A DNA stretch of 64,000 bases from Rhizophlyctis rosea (lineage: Eukaryota; Chytridiomycota; Chytridiomycetes; Rhizophlyctidales; Rhizophlyctidaceae): NCBI GenBank assembly GCA_027596075.1, contig JADGJC010000222.1, positions 1 to 64,000 of the forward strand, in the 5' to 3' direction. Below the pieces are notes generated by a model that saw only the letters and a list, made by a program, of their open reading frames with translations, did no database searches and was not told the origin of the DNA. Positions 23,537-33,421 of this stretch are shown here, piece after piece. The position numbers were made by a program, and so were the translations under genes. Each line of letters starts with the position of its first letter. Position 1 is the stretch's first letter.

Positions 23537-24918
23537 ATCGATGTCGGTGGGATGGTGGGATTGCGGGATGCATCGGGGGTTTTGGGGGAGAATACCTTCC
23601 CGCTTTCTATGCACCGTTACAGCATATGGTACTTCTTATGTTTTATAGATAGCTTTGCTGGGTTTCGTTTTGCCTCCTTCTTAGAGTAGGTCTTTATAGG
23701 TCTTCCTTCCTTAGGTCCTTCAAATGTTTGTTAGTTATGTAGTGATGTTTGTTTCTTTGGCTAGTTTAAACATAGAGTTTCGTTTGGCATCGGCGAGAAC
23801 GGGAAATGGGGAGCAAGTAAACAGCACAATCTTTTGTTATGTAGAACAGGAAAACGGGATCTTTCTCTGCAGTTTGCTTTGTTTGTGAGCACCAAGATGT
23901 TCACCGGCAAGACTCACTGTTTTGCCATGACGGCTGAGTGACATCGATTTCAGTTCCGTACTGCTGCTCTTCCCGAAACTTTCCCTCAACGTCATGGTTA
24001 TTGACTCTCAAATCTTTAGGGCTGATGAAAATTTGATCGTAAGATATGTGACACACATGATTTCCTTTGACCCATATACCCAGCTGAACAAATAAGCCCA
24101 TCATAAGAGAGACTCCTATCAGACAGTCTGCGGCTGTGCCGTGCGAACCGTGACGGAAGAGGACCCTGAAGGACCCTGACACGCCACTATGAAGCAAATC
24201 ATACCCCCACTTCGCGGGCCTATGCAAGCGAGTTTTTTGAAGACCCCTGTACTGTGTCAATCCAACTATCAACCCCTGCAAAACTCTGCTGTACGGAGTT
24301 AAATACTAAACTTTCTCAATGCGGGCACTTTCACCACCCTCAACACCATTGCCGTAATTGACATGTTGTTAGCGCAAATGCCGTCCACGATAGCCGACCG
24401 TTCCGCAACAACAACGGCAACCTTAGAATTACCTGGTCTCAAAATGACCATTCATGTTGTTTCCAGTGTTTCCGCAATGCGCAACACATTCAGTTTCCTT
24501 TTCATCACTCCCTTCATCAATTGCGTGTATTTCATGTGGTATTCCGAATACATGAGCAAACATCTTGGAGGCCAATTGATGAGCGCGACCTGAGCATGTC
24601 TTTTTGGTAGATTGTGATGGTGGTAATGCGGCCAATCTACCCATATCAGGTTGTCGGTGAAAATATAAGTAATCTGCAAGCTGAAAAGTTTCGCAGACCA
24701 TACTCGTATGGATATGTAGCGAGATGGACATGCAACTTGGCCTTTGCTAAGTTTGCTATGAGGCTTCCTTTTGTTGATGACTATGGAAGTGGCAGATAGG
24801 TGCACAGAGAGAAACCCTCAACAGATATATTGGAATGTTGAGGGGATAGTTTTCCATCAATGATCCATACTTTGACCCATCCCGAAATCTTCTCTACTCT
24901 TTTGCTCTCCTTACCCAC
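23537..24918. other. convergent spacer, nothing recognised
   Basis: This 1.4-kb stretch lies between two convergent genes. It contains T-rich sequence soon after the upstream stop codon and several short open frames on both strands. None has recognisable family motifs or phase-consistent splice chains. Confidence 0.4.
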
Positions 24919-26695
24919 TCAGCGCGCGGTTGCCACCGCCGTCAGATCCTGATGGCTACCTAGCTGAGCAGTGGGGATGGCTGGCCTTTCAATTCCGATC
25001 GCGCCTGAAGAGTCCATCTTCCTTACCCCACCCACGGCAGCCGCCTCGGCCTCGGAAGGAGCCTCGTCGTCAAGGAACTGTTCCTGGTATGGTTGGGTGG
25101 CAGTCGTGAAGGCTTGTTGCTGTTGAGCGCTACCGCTAAGGAAGGACGGCTGCTGTTCCGCAAGGTTCCGGTAATCGGCACTGGCGGCGGAGGTAATGAT
25201 AACGGGTGTTTCCCAAAGAACATTATGCCCATCAGCGACTTCAAAGAGGACGCGGGCAAGATGGGTGACTTGGAAGGTTCCTACGAGTTTTACGGGCGTA
25301 TGTAACACCATTAGTGATCATGCCTGCTTTGATTCAATCCCGTCAATTAAACGAGAAAATATGTCAATCAACTCACCCCATGAGCCGGTTGGGTTGATCT
25401 GCACCCTGGTGTCAGCAATGGCGCTAACGTCCCCCGTAGACATTTTTGCATCAACAGATGCCTTGTACTTCCCGTCCATCCTGCTACCCGGGGTTGGACA
25501 TACTGGGGCCAATCCAGGTAACTGAATCTTCAATTCATGACCCTTCTCAAGATGTTCGCCATCCACCTCAACCCTCATGATCCTATCCTGTCCCCCGCCA
25601 AACTCCCTTTGCACCAGCTCCTTCTCCTCACGCTTCTTCATGGTCAGGTTCTGGCTTTCCGGCAAAGCAGCTGCACTGACGGTGTAGAGGTTAATCATTG
25701 CCTCCTCCACGAGGGTGAACGTCGCCCGTCGGATAAACGGCGCCCCTGCCTCGCGCTGCTTAGTAAGAGATGCTATGGCTGCGCTGGTTGGTTCTGCAAC
25801 CTTTGGGTTGGCCGGACGACGCTGATTGAGGTTTGCACGGAGGAAAACGCTAGTGAATTCATTCGGGGCTGTGGTTAAGGAGCCAAGGTGGATTTCCCAG
25901 TCGAGTTCATCGGTGGAGCCGCTCCATTTCTGCGGAACAGGTTTCAGAAGGGCTTGTCCCTGCGTGGTGTCATAGTAAGGAACAGCGACGTCTTGGTCAA
26001 GTGAGACACGGCGGGGTTCGAGGAGGTGTTTGGCGCCGTTGGGTCGGCCTTCAACGGTGACGGACAGGCGGTAGCGCGAATAGGCATTGTATCTACGACA
26101 GGAGCATATTGAGTGCATGCCATCAGCAGTTCCAAAATTTGTCAGATCTATTCTGACAATCTCGAGCCGTCAACATACCTGCCCCGCTCAATCTCACAAG
26201 TGGGCGGCAACGGCGTATTGAATTCAAACCTAAGCAGGTCATGCTGTTCGTTAGTTTCTTCTGGGTTTTCTTTCACAGCAGTCTTTCGCCATAGGAACAT
26301 AAGTTAACAAACCTAAACGGCAAATCCACCTCCTCATCCTCCCTCACAACCACCGCATTAGCCCCCTCGTGAGTTTGCGGCACCAACTCCAGCGACGAGT
26401 TCAGATGCTCCAATCCGTTCCATTTAATCGGATTCTTCCCACCATCGCGGATAGCCGCGATGATTCCCTGCTTTTCCTGCCAAACCTGCGCCCCAGAGGA
26501 GACGTTGAGGCGGATTTGAACCGAGGTGGCGGTGTACGCGGGTTTGGTTGGAGTGGACGAGGAGGATGGGGTTATGTCAGGGTTTTTGCCGGGAACGAGA
26601 CGGACTAGTCCCTCGATGGCCCATTGCGTTGCATTGTTGTAGCCCACAACAAGCCCAGTGTTGTTAGGTAAGGGGTGGATGGAAATTGCTACCAT
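24919..26695 (-). CDS. arrestin-fold protein (alpha-arrestin-like)
   Basis: Four exons, 503 aa: 26695-26313, 26229-26179, 26092-25377, 25280-24919; GT-AG and in phase throughout. The pattern resembles fungal arrestin-like proteins. An N-terminal beta domain reaches FRFEFNTPLPPTCEIERG followed by YNAYSRYRLSVTVEG, like the core 'F-P-P-T...G.v.Y.l.a.v' of arrestin N domains. A second beta domain contains IRRATFTLVEEAMINLY and ends WGTFQVTHLARVLFEVAD, resembling the last strands of an arrestin C domain. The tail after about residue 425 is Gln/Glu/Ala-rich with no PPxY motif seen, so ubiquitin-ligase recruitment of the usual alpha-arrestin type is not evident. Function is inferred only as membrane-cargo trafficking or scaffolding. 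A second arrestin-like gene lies 3.8 kb to the right. The fold call is from strand pattern and is moderately sure. Confidence 0.7.
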
Positions 26696-27256
26696 CGTGT
26701 TGGGTATTAGTGCTGGGATTGGGTATTTGGTTCTTTTTAAAGACTGCTTGTGGGGTAAAGGAGGTGTATATGAAGATACACGAATTGGTCGACGAATGAT
26801 TCAATAGAGACGATTACGTAATCCAGACCATTGTGAACGGGTCCCAGAAATCGGACATCGAACTGTGCGAAATTGCAGTTTTGCCAAAACAAGGCGATTC
26901 ATGCTTTGAAGGCCTCACCCAATTGTCAAGCGGATCTCTAAATCACAATAAAATAAGACACACACAAACTTATGCAAGGAGTCCCACACTAAGAATATTC
27001 AGCAAGACTTTAATCTACAAAGTGTTCTACGCCAGATCTTCAGGATGTTATGATAAGTAACATTGTTTTGAAGCCATTTGATTCGTGATGATGGAAAAAA
27101 GCGCGATGGAATACATTCGTATGCGGCACTTCCGTATGTACAATGCAGTGTTTTTCAATTTGCCTCGAACGTGTGAGGCTCCCCCCTTCCCATTGAGCCC
27201 CCCCCTCTTAAAGTAGCGACCAAGGCCCATGTTCTAAGTGTTCAGATCTACGATGC
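26696..27256. other. spacer between arrestin-like gene and USP gene
   Basis: It contains the arrestin-like gene's promoter (left, minus-strand orientation) and the 3' flank of the universal stress protein gene. No coding exon was recognised. Confidence 0.45.
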
Positions 27257-28328
27257 TCAGGGCGTGCCAGCTGTGCCTACAGACCCAGGGGTGGAAATAC
27301 CGCCCTCCGGCACAGTGATGAGTTCCACGTTGAGATCCGCAGGAATCATCGCGTTGGGCGATCCATGATGGAACCTAGACGAAAGACATTCCTTGATTAG
27401 CAAGTCCTTTGATGTCAACAAAGCAATTGCGATTGGACTCATCTTACCTATTGCCAATTCGCCGTTTGTTAGATCCAATGATGAGCTTGGTAGGATGGAC
27501 TTCTTCCAAAATCTGTCGAATGCGTTCGCGGTGGTCGCCCACTCGATATTTGACCACAATCTCCACCCGATCCTTCCCAACCCGACTCAAAGCCCTAGCC
27601 GCAGCATTGATCAATTGCTCCGCCTCTTGCTTTGCTCGCACTTCCACAGTCGCCATCAAATCGGCAGCCCGCCCATAGTTCCCTCTAAAACCCTCTGGAC
27701 GCTTAATTGCCCGGATGATCACCAAAGTCCCTGTGGGAGTCATGATCTCTTTGGCTGCCCACCGGACCATGTTGATGCTCTCTTGGTCTGATCCCTCCAA
27801 AGCTAAAGCCACTATGGTGCCGGTCTGTGTGGTGGACGACTTGTCAATGCCGCGTGCTCCAGCGTGATATGTAAATGCAAAATCATGGTGCTGCGTGTTT
27901 TGTGGGGGGGGAAAAATCAGAAACCATCAACTGTGATCAGACAAACCGGGATAGGCATAATTACGACCGACCATCCCTACCTGTTGCTCTGCGTTTTGGT
28001 TGAATGCAACGGTTTCTCCAGTCACAGAACTGGGTACATTTTCCGCAGCAAGGTCAGACGTGTATGTGAAGTCAACCACGCTCTCGGGGTTTGGCGAGAA
28101 TAAGGGAGTGCCGGTATCTGAACCTGGCTTCGCACTGAAGTATGAGTTGGATTTGTAATGAGGTGGTGGGGTTGATGGAGTAGCGGTTCCGCTGTGGGAT
28201 GTTGAGAACGGCAGATTGAAGTATCCGCCGGAGTGTGGTCGGTGAGGAGCGTTTTTGGGCTGTTGAGGGGGTTGAAGTGGGGTGGGAGGGCCCGGCGGAT
28301 AAGGTGTGCGATTGATGGCCGCGCTCAT
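27257..28328 (-). CDS. universal stress protein (UspA domain) with disordered N-terminus
   Basis: Three exons, 302 aa: 28328-27981, 27890-27448, 27374-27257; all junctions GT-AG and in phase. Residues 1-120 are Pro/Ser/Gln-rich and probably disordered. Residues about 138-300 form a UspA domain: a first strand TIVALALEGSDQESINMVRW, then GTLVIIRAIKRPEG, a long helix EVRAKQEAEQLINAAARAL, the strand VEIVVKYRVGD and HPTKLIIGSNKRR. GSNKRR sits where ATP-binding members have G-X2-G-X9-G(S/T), but only part of that motif is present, so ATP binding is uncertain. Fungal USP proteins with long N-terminal extensions are common and poorly characterised. The start was chosen at the first ATG of the open frame that precedes Pro-rich sequence (MSAAINRTPYPPGP). 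Confidence 0.88.
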
Positions 28329-29130
28329 TTTGATGAAGAATGACAGGTTATGATACCCAGAAACCTGCCCAAAAGAAATGCAAGCACCTTTAGATGATAT
28401 GCATCTGCCAAAGGATGAATCTCTTCCACACGTTGTCAAGCGCAGATGCCTGCAGCCCCTTCATTTATACCCCATAATAACGTGAGAAGAGCAATTTGCC
28501 TCCCTCCACCGTTTCAAGATTGCGTCAAACACGTTCTTCCTGTTCAACCCCGCCGTTCGCCACCTTTTGACCGGGTTGGAAGAACTTCTCGCACATGACC
28601 AAGTCCGCGTAGGTGGAGTATAGCCACCCCAAGCCCCTTCATAGTATTTACCTGAGTATGGAGAGTGCAAAGACTTGGTCTCAGCGGAACGTATTAATGA
28701 ACCAGTCTGCGAAATTATCCAACTTGGTTAGTCCTGGATGATATCATGTTTCTCGCTGCTGCCCCGCCGTCATCAGATGGCGCCGCCAGCTTACCTTCCC
28801 TCACAATATGTAACACAACCAGCAAAGCAGTTTACGTGTGTGCGTGTATTTATGAACGTGGGAATGTGAAACTGCCGACAGCGAAGGGGGAATTTTATGA
28901 GAGAGTCAGGTAATATGACCAGGCAGACCAGGCAAGCACACCGAGTGAGTGCAACCCAAGCCCTCTCATCCAAACTAGTCTGAGTAAGCGATTTCCAGAT
29001 TTCCGTGGGCACCTGCACTGACCTGCACAGTGCACAGTAAGTGCTATAGTACACACCCACCCGCCAGTCTGGCTTGGCAGAGTGTCTCCCTCCCTTTCCC
29101 TTGCTGGCCTGCTCACAAATTATGCTCTCT

Positions 29131-29176
29131 GTCACTGAGTGTGTCACTGAGGGTGTCACTGAGTGTGTCACTGATG
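29131..29176. repeat. 12-nt tandem repeat (GTCACTGAGTGT)
   Basis: The unit GTCACTGAGTGT is repeated about 3.8 times head to tail; the second copy is GTCACTGAGGGT and the last is partial. It shares the CACTGA word with the low-complexity sequence near 20 kb. Confidence 0.85.
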
Positions 29177-29260
29177 CCCACTGTCCACCACTCCACCCCT
29201 GTCCTGCGTGGCCTCTCTCCCCACCGAGTTTCCTCCAAGCCCCCCTCCCCGCCATCATAT

Positions 29261-29285
29261 GCATCATGCATCATGCATCATGCAG
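29261..29285. repeat. 7-nt tandem repeat (GCATCAT)
   Basis: Three perfect copies of GCATCAT are followed by a partial GCAG. This is a simple microsatellite-like tract. Confidence 0.85.
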
Positions 29286-30480
29286 GTTTTCCCATTGAAA
29301 TCCACCCGCGTTGTGGATCTGTGACATTTGTGACTACTTACCGTGACTGGGGGACCAAGTTCGACCACTTATTGTGCTGTAAATGGGGTAATACCGCTAA
29401 AAAGTATTTCATCGGTGACTGCCCAGGGGCAGGGCCCATGGGCCATGATTCGAGTCTAAGCACGCTTTTGTAGTCTTCTTTGATGACATTTTCAACGCCT
29501 CTTCTCTTCCCCTTTTTTTCATATGTCATGGACTCATATGGGTGTCTGTTACCAATTGTTGGGTTGGGTGGTATCATTTGGTGTGAGCAATGCAGTGGGA
29601 GTGACTGACTCGATAGTTTGAGGGATGGGCCAATCCAGTCCCCTGGTACACAGCGCCATAGATCGCAGTCCGTCGATTTCGATTGGCAACACTACGTCAC
29701 CGGCTCCGGGGTTCGGACACGGTTCTGCGGGTGGCTCAAACTTGGCAAAAATTTGACAGGTCGGACATGGGATTTTGCTGTCATTTCAACCTTCTTCCCG
29801 ATTCACAATCTCAATGCAGCCGTCATTCCTGGAATGGGGGGAAGATTCGTATACCGAATGGCGTATGACTTTGTGCAAAATGTCCATTTGGGAACTTCAC
29901 CCAGCGACAGCGTTGCATTATGAGATCTTATAAGCCGCTGTGTTGTTGGAAAAGATGAACAGCGATGTGTTTTCGTGGGATACACGACAGCATGCCTAAG
30001 TAGGTAGGCAGATAGCATTCAGCGCCTGATCTACTTGCATACTTCAACATCCTGAAGGCTGCGGTGCAACACTTCTGACATACCGTATTGCAAAATCTTG
30101 CAAAGCCCACTATGAGCTATCAATGAGCCATTCCAAGCCATTCCGAGTGGCTTAGTGGTGGTGTGCCTCAGTCGGAGTCTGTATTCTGGAGGCTTGAATT
30201 CCAAGCCGCTGAGCCTCACTGATTTCCTGGGCCCAGTCTGTAACACAATCTACACACTCCCTGATGAAGTGTGGCGCATATTGTTTCTTGAATCTTGAGG
30301 CACAGCCACATTAGGGCTTCAATTTTGGATGCCCTGTCCACAGGATTCCACACCAACAAGGTTTTGTTTTTGTTTGCCCATCCCAGAATCAACCTGGGCA
30401 ACGAACTGCTTCCGAAACCCTCTCACTGCCCCCATCTTCACACCATTTTAATACTATCCCCACTTGGAACCAAGGCAGCT

Positions 30481-31659
30481 ATGACATTTTTGGGAAAGCT
30501 GCACCCACTGCAGGCGATTCGGGAGCACTTTGAAGGTACTGCAGACGAAATAAAAAAGTGTTATCTCTCACCACCTGCCAAACCACCACCGTACGACTCT
30601 CGCTTCCCTCAACTACAACACCCGCAACGGAGAGCTTCAGACTACCAAACTGGGTTTGCAGGTCTTACTCCTACCACGTTCTCTGGCACCCTCACCATTA
30701 TTGCGGGCAGGCCACTCTCCTATCTACCAAATGTGACAGTGTCCTTTACTTGCCGGCAAGGGTTCACTTGCACAGACAACAGTACCCGTATTTGGGAAGA
30801 GTGGACCAATCGGACAACTTCTATATATCGGCTCGATGTCGAAGCGCAACCCATTCCTTTTGAATTCACACATCACAGCTACATCCCGGAAGGTGGAGCT
30901 CTGGAGTACAATTTCGAAATCACCTTGAGCGACTTCGACACGCTCCCCGATTCCCATCAGTGGGTAAATGAATTGGACCGCCTTCACTGTGCTGTAAAAT
31001 ACCAACTCGAAGCCGTTGTCAAGTCCAAAAATGGGTATCAGAACGCTAAAGTCAGCGCGGACATTCCCTTTACCTTCTACCACCCCATCATCCTCACACC
31101 ACCCGCCGATCGCCCTCCCATAGGTTGGTTCGAAAATGAACCCCTCGGCTTCGGTTTGCCGTACGAACGGCACAGCACCACAACAGACCTCCGCAAGTTT
31201 CCCAAATTCCCCTTCCTGCTCGACCTCTCCTTCACATCCGGCATCTACTGGAATTTCGACACCAACCCAACCATCAGCTTCCGTCTCACACCCAAACAAT
31301 CAACCACAGCACACATCAAATCCGTCAAGTTCATCCTAACCCAATTTGCTCGGCATTGTGAAGCAATCATTGATACACGCGAAGTCCTTCATAAAGAGCT
31401 GAAGAATGACAAACACAGCAATGCGATTGTTTTGGGAGAGTATCAAGATTTGGAGATACCCTTAGCTCTTGCGGGATGGGCGGCACCCACCATCAAGAAG
31501 GGAAGCTGCGCGGATTATGAGGTTGCTCATGTATTTGAGTGTGTAGTTGAGACCAAGGACGGTTGGATTGAACATACAAAGTGGGGGGCGAAATGTCTTG
31601 TCGAACTTAGTCGGGCGAAATTGGGGGAATTGAGAAGGGCCGGATTGTTGGCATATTAG
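30481..31659 (+). CDS. second arrestin-like (beta-sandwich) protein
   Basis: This intronless frame encodes 392 aa from the ATG at 30481. The frame is open upstream but has no better start. Residues about 60-200 resemble an arrestin N domain: FSGTLTIIAGRPLSYLPNVT, then TRIWEEWTNRT, then PFEFTHHSYIPEGGALEYNF and the helix-strand part LHCAVKYQLEAVVK. A second beta-rich half includes LLDLSFTSGIYWNFDTNPTI and HIKSVKFILTQFARHCEA, ending near KWGAKCLVEL. Layout and motifs such as IPEGG recall fungal arrestin-N-terminal-like proteins, but it is clearly different from the gene at 24.9-26.7 kb. No PPxY motif was seen. The role is presumed to be cargo or membrane adaptor; this is inference. Confidence 0.68.
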   Translation: MTFLGKLHPLQAIREHFEGTADEIKKCYLSPPAKPPPYDSRFPQLQHPQRRASDYQTGFAGLTPTTFSGTLTIIAGRPLSYLPNVTVSFTCRQGFTCTDNSTRIWEEWTNRTTSIYRLDVEAQPIPFEFTHHSYIPEGGALEYNFEITLSDFDTLPDSHQWVNELDRLHCAVKYQLEAVVKSKNGYQNAKVSADIPFTFYHPIILTPPADRPPIGWFENEPLGFGLPYERHSTTTDLRKFPKFPFLLDLSFTSGIYWNFDTNPTISFRLTPKQSTTAHIKSVKFILTQFARHCEAIIDTREVLHKELKNDKHSNAIVLGEYQDLEIPLALAGWAAPTIKKGSCADYEVAHVFECVVETKDGWIEHTKWGAKCLVELSRAKLGELRRAGLLAY

Positions 31660-31737
31660 GTTGTTGGCTGGCCCAGACCTGTTCCAATGTCAATGAAGAC
31701 ATCTTTGATGTAATACTGTCGCTTGTCTGCATTACAA

Positions 31738-33343
31738 ATGTCCATTGGCAGGTCAAACCCTATTGAAGGAAAAAAAGTGGGAGAGAGGGACCCGTGGCAT
31801 CTGTGGCGCAGAATCCATGATGTAATCACCGATGCGCGGGTCCTTGTTGAGGTCTTGGCATGGTCGATCTTTTGGGCGATCTTTCTGAATGCAATCGCAA
31901 CTCCGCTTTCCAGTTGTCTATGTAAGGGCGAACAGCCTTTCGATCCCTTGCCATCTTCTTGCCCTCACGACAAACACATCTCTGCACATCCGGTGCGCAC
32001 ATAACACATCACCTCACATTCTCCATCCTTGTCGAGTTGTGGGTTGGGTGGGGCATAGACACGTCCGGCGTGTGTGGAGCAGGCAAAGCTATTGCTACTG
32101 CTTGGTGAGTTTCTCAGGATATCCAAAATGCGCAGGTTCAGCGAACATGTCAAACTGACTGTTCATCACTTTAGGGTTGTGAAATTGCACTCCCAAGCCT
32201 CCGCCACCACGACGTACTCGCGAAGACCGCAGAGCTTAGAGCTACTTCTTGGTAAGACAGCATATCCGTCTGACGCCCTTTCTCTCTGCAATGCCTCCTG
32301 ACTCACTCTGCCGAACACCTTCCAGGATGTAATATTCCCAAGTCTTCGCGAATCTTTTCAAGGAATGGCGACCGTCACTTGCAAGGGATCAACCTACTTT
32401 CGGTGAGTTGACGTGACAAGATGCCTGTCCCAGAAAATGACTATTGACCTTCTTCCCTTTAGGGTTGCACGTTGGGAAGGTCGCCAAGGGTCAGTGGGCA
32501 CGGTGCCCAGCGAGCCATCCATACTAACCAGGTAGTTATCCTCTATCAAATACCCATTTATTGAAGCCAGTCATATCTCACAAACCTCCACCCCTTAGAG
32601 CCAACACCGTCGACGCTCATTTGCTTTACAGGATTCCCCACAGGTGTAACTTTGCCTCCCACAGACTCCCTCGTGGCATTTTTCACTCTCCATCAAGTGA
32701 CTGCAGTCAATTTTGTCTTCTGTACTGGTAAGTTGTTCACCTTCCCAAGACTTGATAGGTGGAATACTTACACCATTCCTTTCATTAGTTTGTCATGGAT
32801 ACACATGCGCACACACTTCATACCATTCTACCATATCACCCAAACTGACCACGCCCGCAAACATCTATCCTGCTCATGACAGGCAGAACCGGAGGGGTTC
32901 ACAAGGTATGCAAGTTTCAGGTCCGATCCATACTCCATAGCATCTGACATTTTTCCCAGCCGGAGACACCATAATTCACAACTTGCAAGGAAGAGCAGCC
33001 CTATTGTGGACGAGGTTAGTACCTCAGAAGTGTAAGTCATTTCGTGTTTTCCACTCATCAACGGGCAACTGACGTCGTGATGTTTTAGGCTTCAAGGGCC
33101 TGTCCCCACCCTTCCAGCGCTGTAATGCCACCGTCGCCAGGTCTCAAGTCCTGGGTTCATGCAGGCAGAGGGCAGCGCTGGATTCCTCACCGAAGGTCTT
33201 GCGTCGCGGTGGGCACGATTAACAATCAACCTACTAACATGTATAATCATAATGACTGGACAACTACATCAACTAATATATCGAATAAACATATCAAACT
33301 CTATTACAAGAAACGATGCTCGCATTCCAAAGTACATGCATGA
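31738..33343 (+). CDS. unrecognised gene with ten small exons, Ser/Arg/His-rich product
   Basis: I do not recognise the product. Ten exons can be linked: 31738-31921, 32059-32104, 32175-32251, 32326-32402, 32463-32531, 32599-32643, 32707-32727, 32883-32905, 32960-33014, 33089-33343. All introns are GT-AG and about 54-155 nt, and the phases agree at every junction without a stop, giving 283 aa. That consistency is the main evidence. The N-terminal part includes the hydrophobic segment LVEVLAWSIFWAIFLNAIA, possibly a membrane span. The remainder is basic and Ser/Arg/His-rich, for example IPKSSRIFSRNGDRHLQG, SQHRRRSFALQD and SRRHHNSQLARKSSP. The last ~70 codons run into AT-rich sequence and look less coding-like, so the true stop or a further intron may differ. 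It could also be a decaying gene. Confidence 0.4.
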
Positions 33344-33421
33344 AGAAGAAAAACAATAAAAAGCCTATCCCAACTCTACTAAACTATCGACACCCGCACC
33401 ATCCCCCCGCCTAAATCACAT

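Larger units (their letters stand above)
28329..30480. other. 2.1-kb divergent spacer with short tandem repeats
   Basis: It lies between the divergently transcribed USP gene and the second arrestin-like gene. It contains the 12-nt and 7-nt tandem repeats listed separately. Several open frames of 60-160 codons occur on both strands, but none has family motifs, natural composition or consistent splice phases. Confidence 0.4.

Noticed and set aside
23901..24281. A 126-codon minus-strand open frame in a convergent spacer
   Set aside because: No recognisable family, ordinary for chance open frames of this length here, and no splice partners found.
28791..29267. A 158-codon minus-strand open frame over the 12-nt repeats
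   Set aside because: Much of it is the tandem repeat read in frame (VTxSVTxS-like); no family motif and no splice support.
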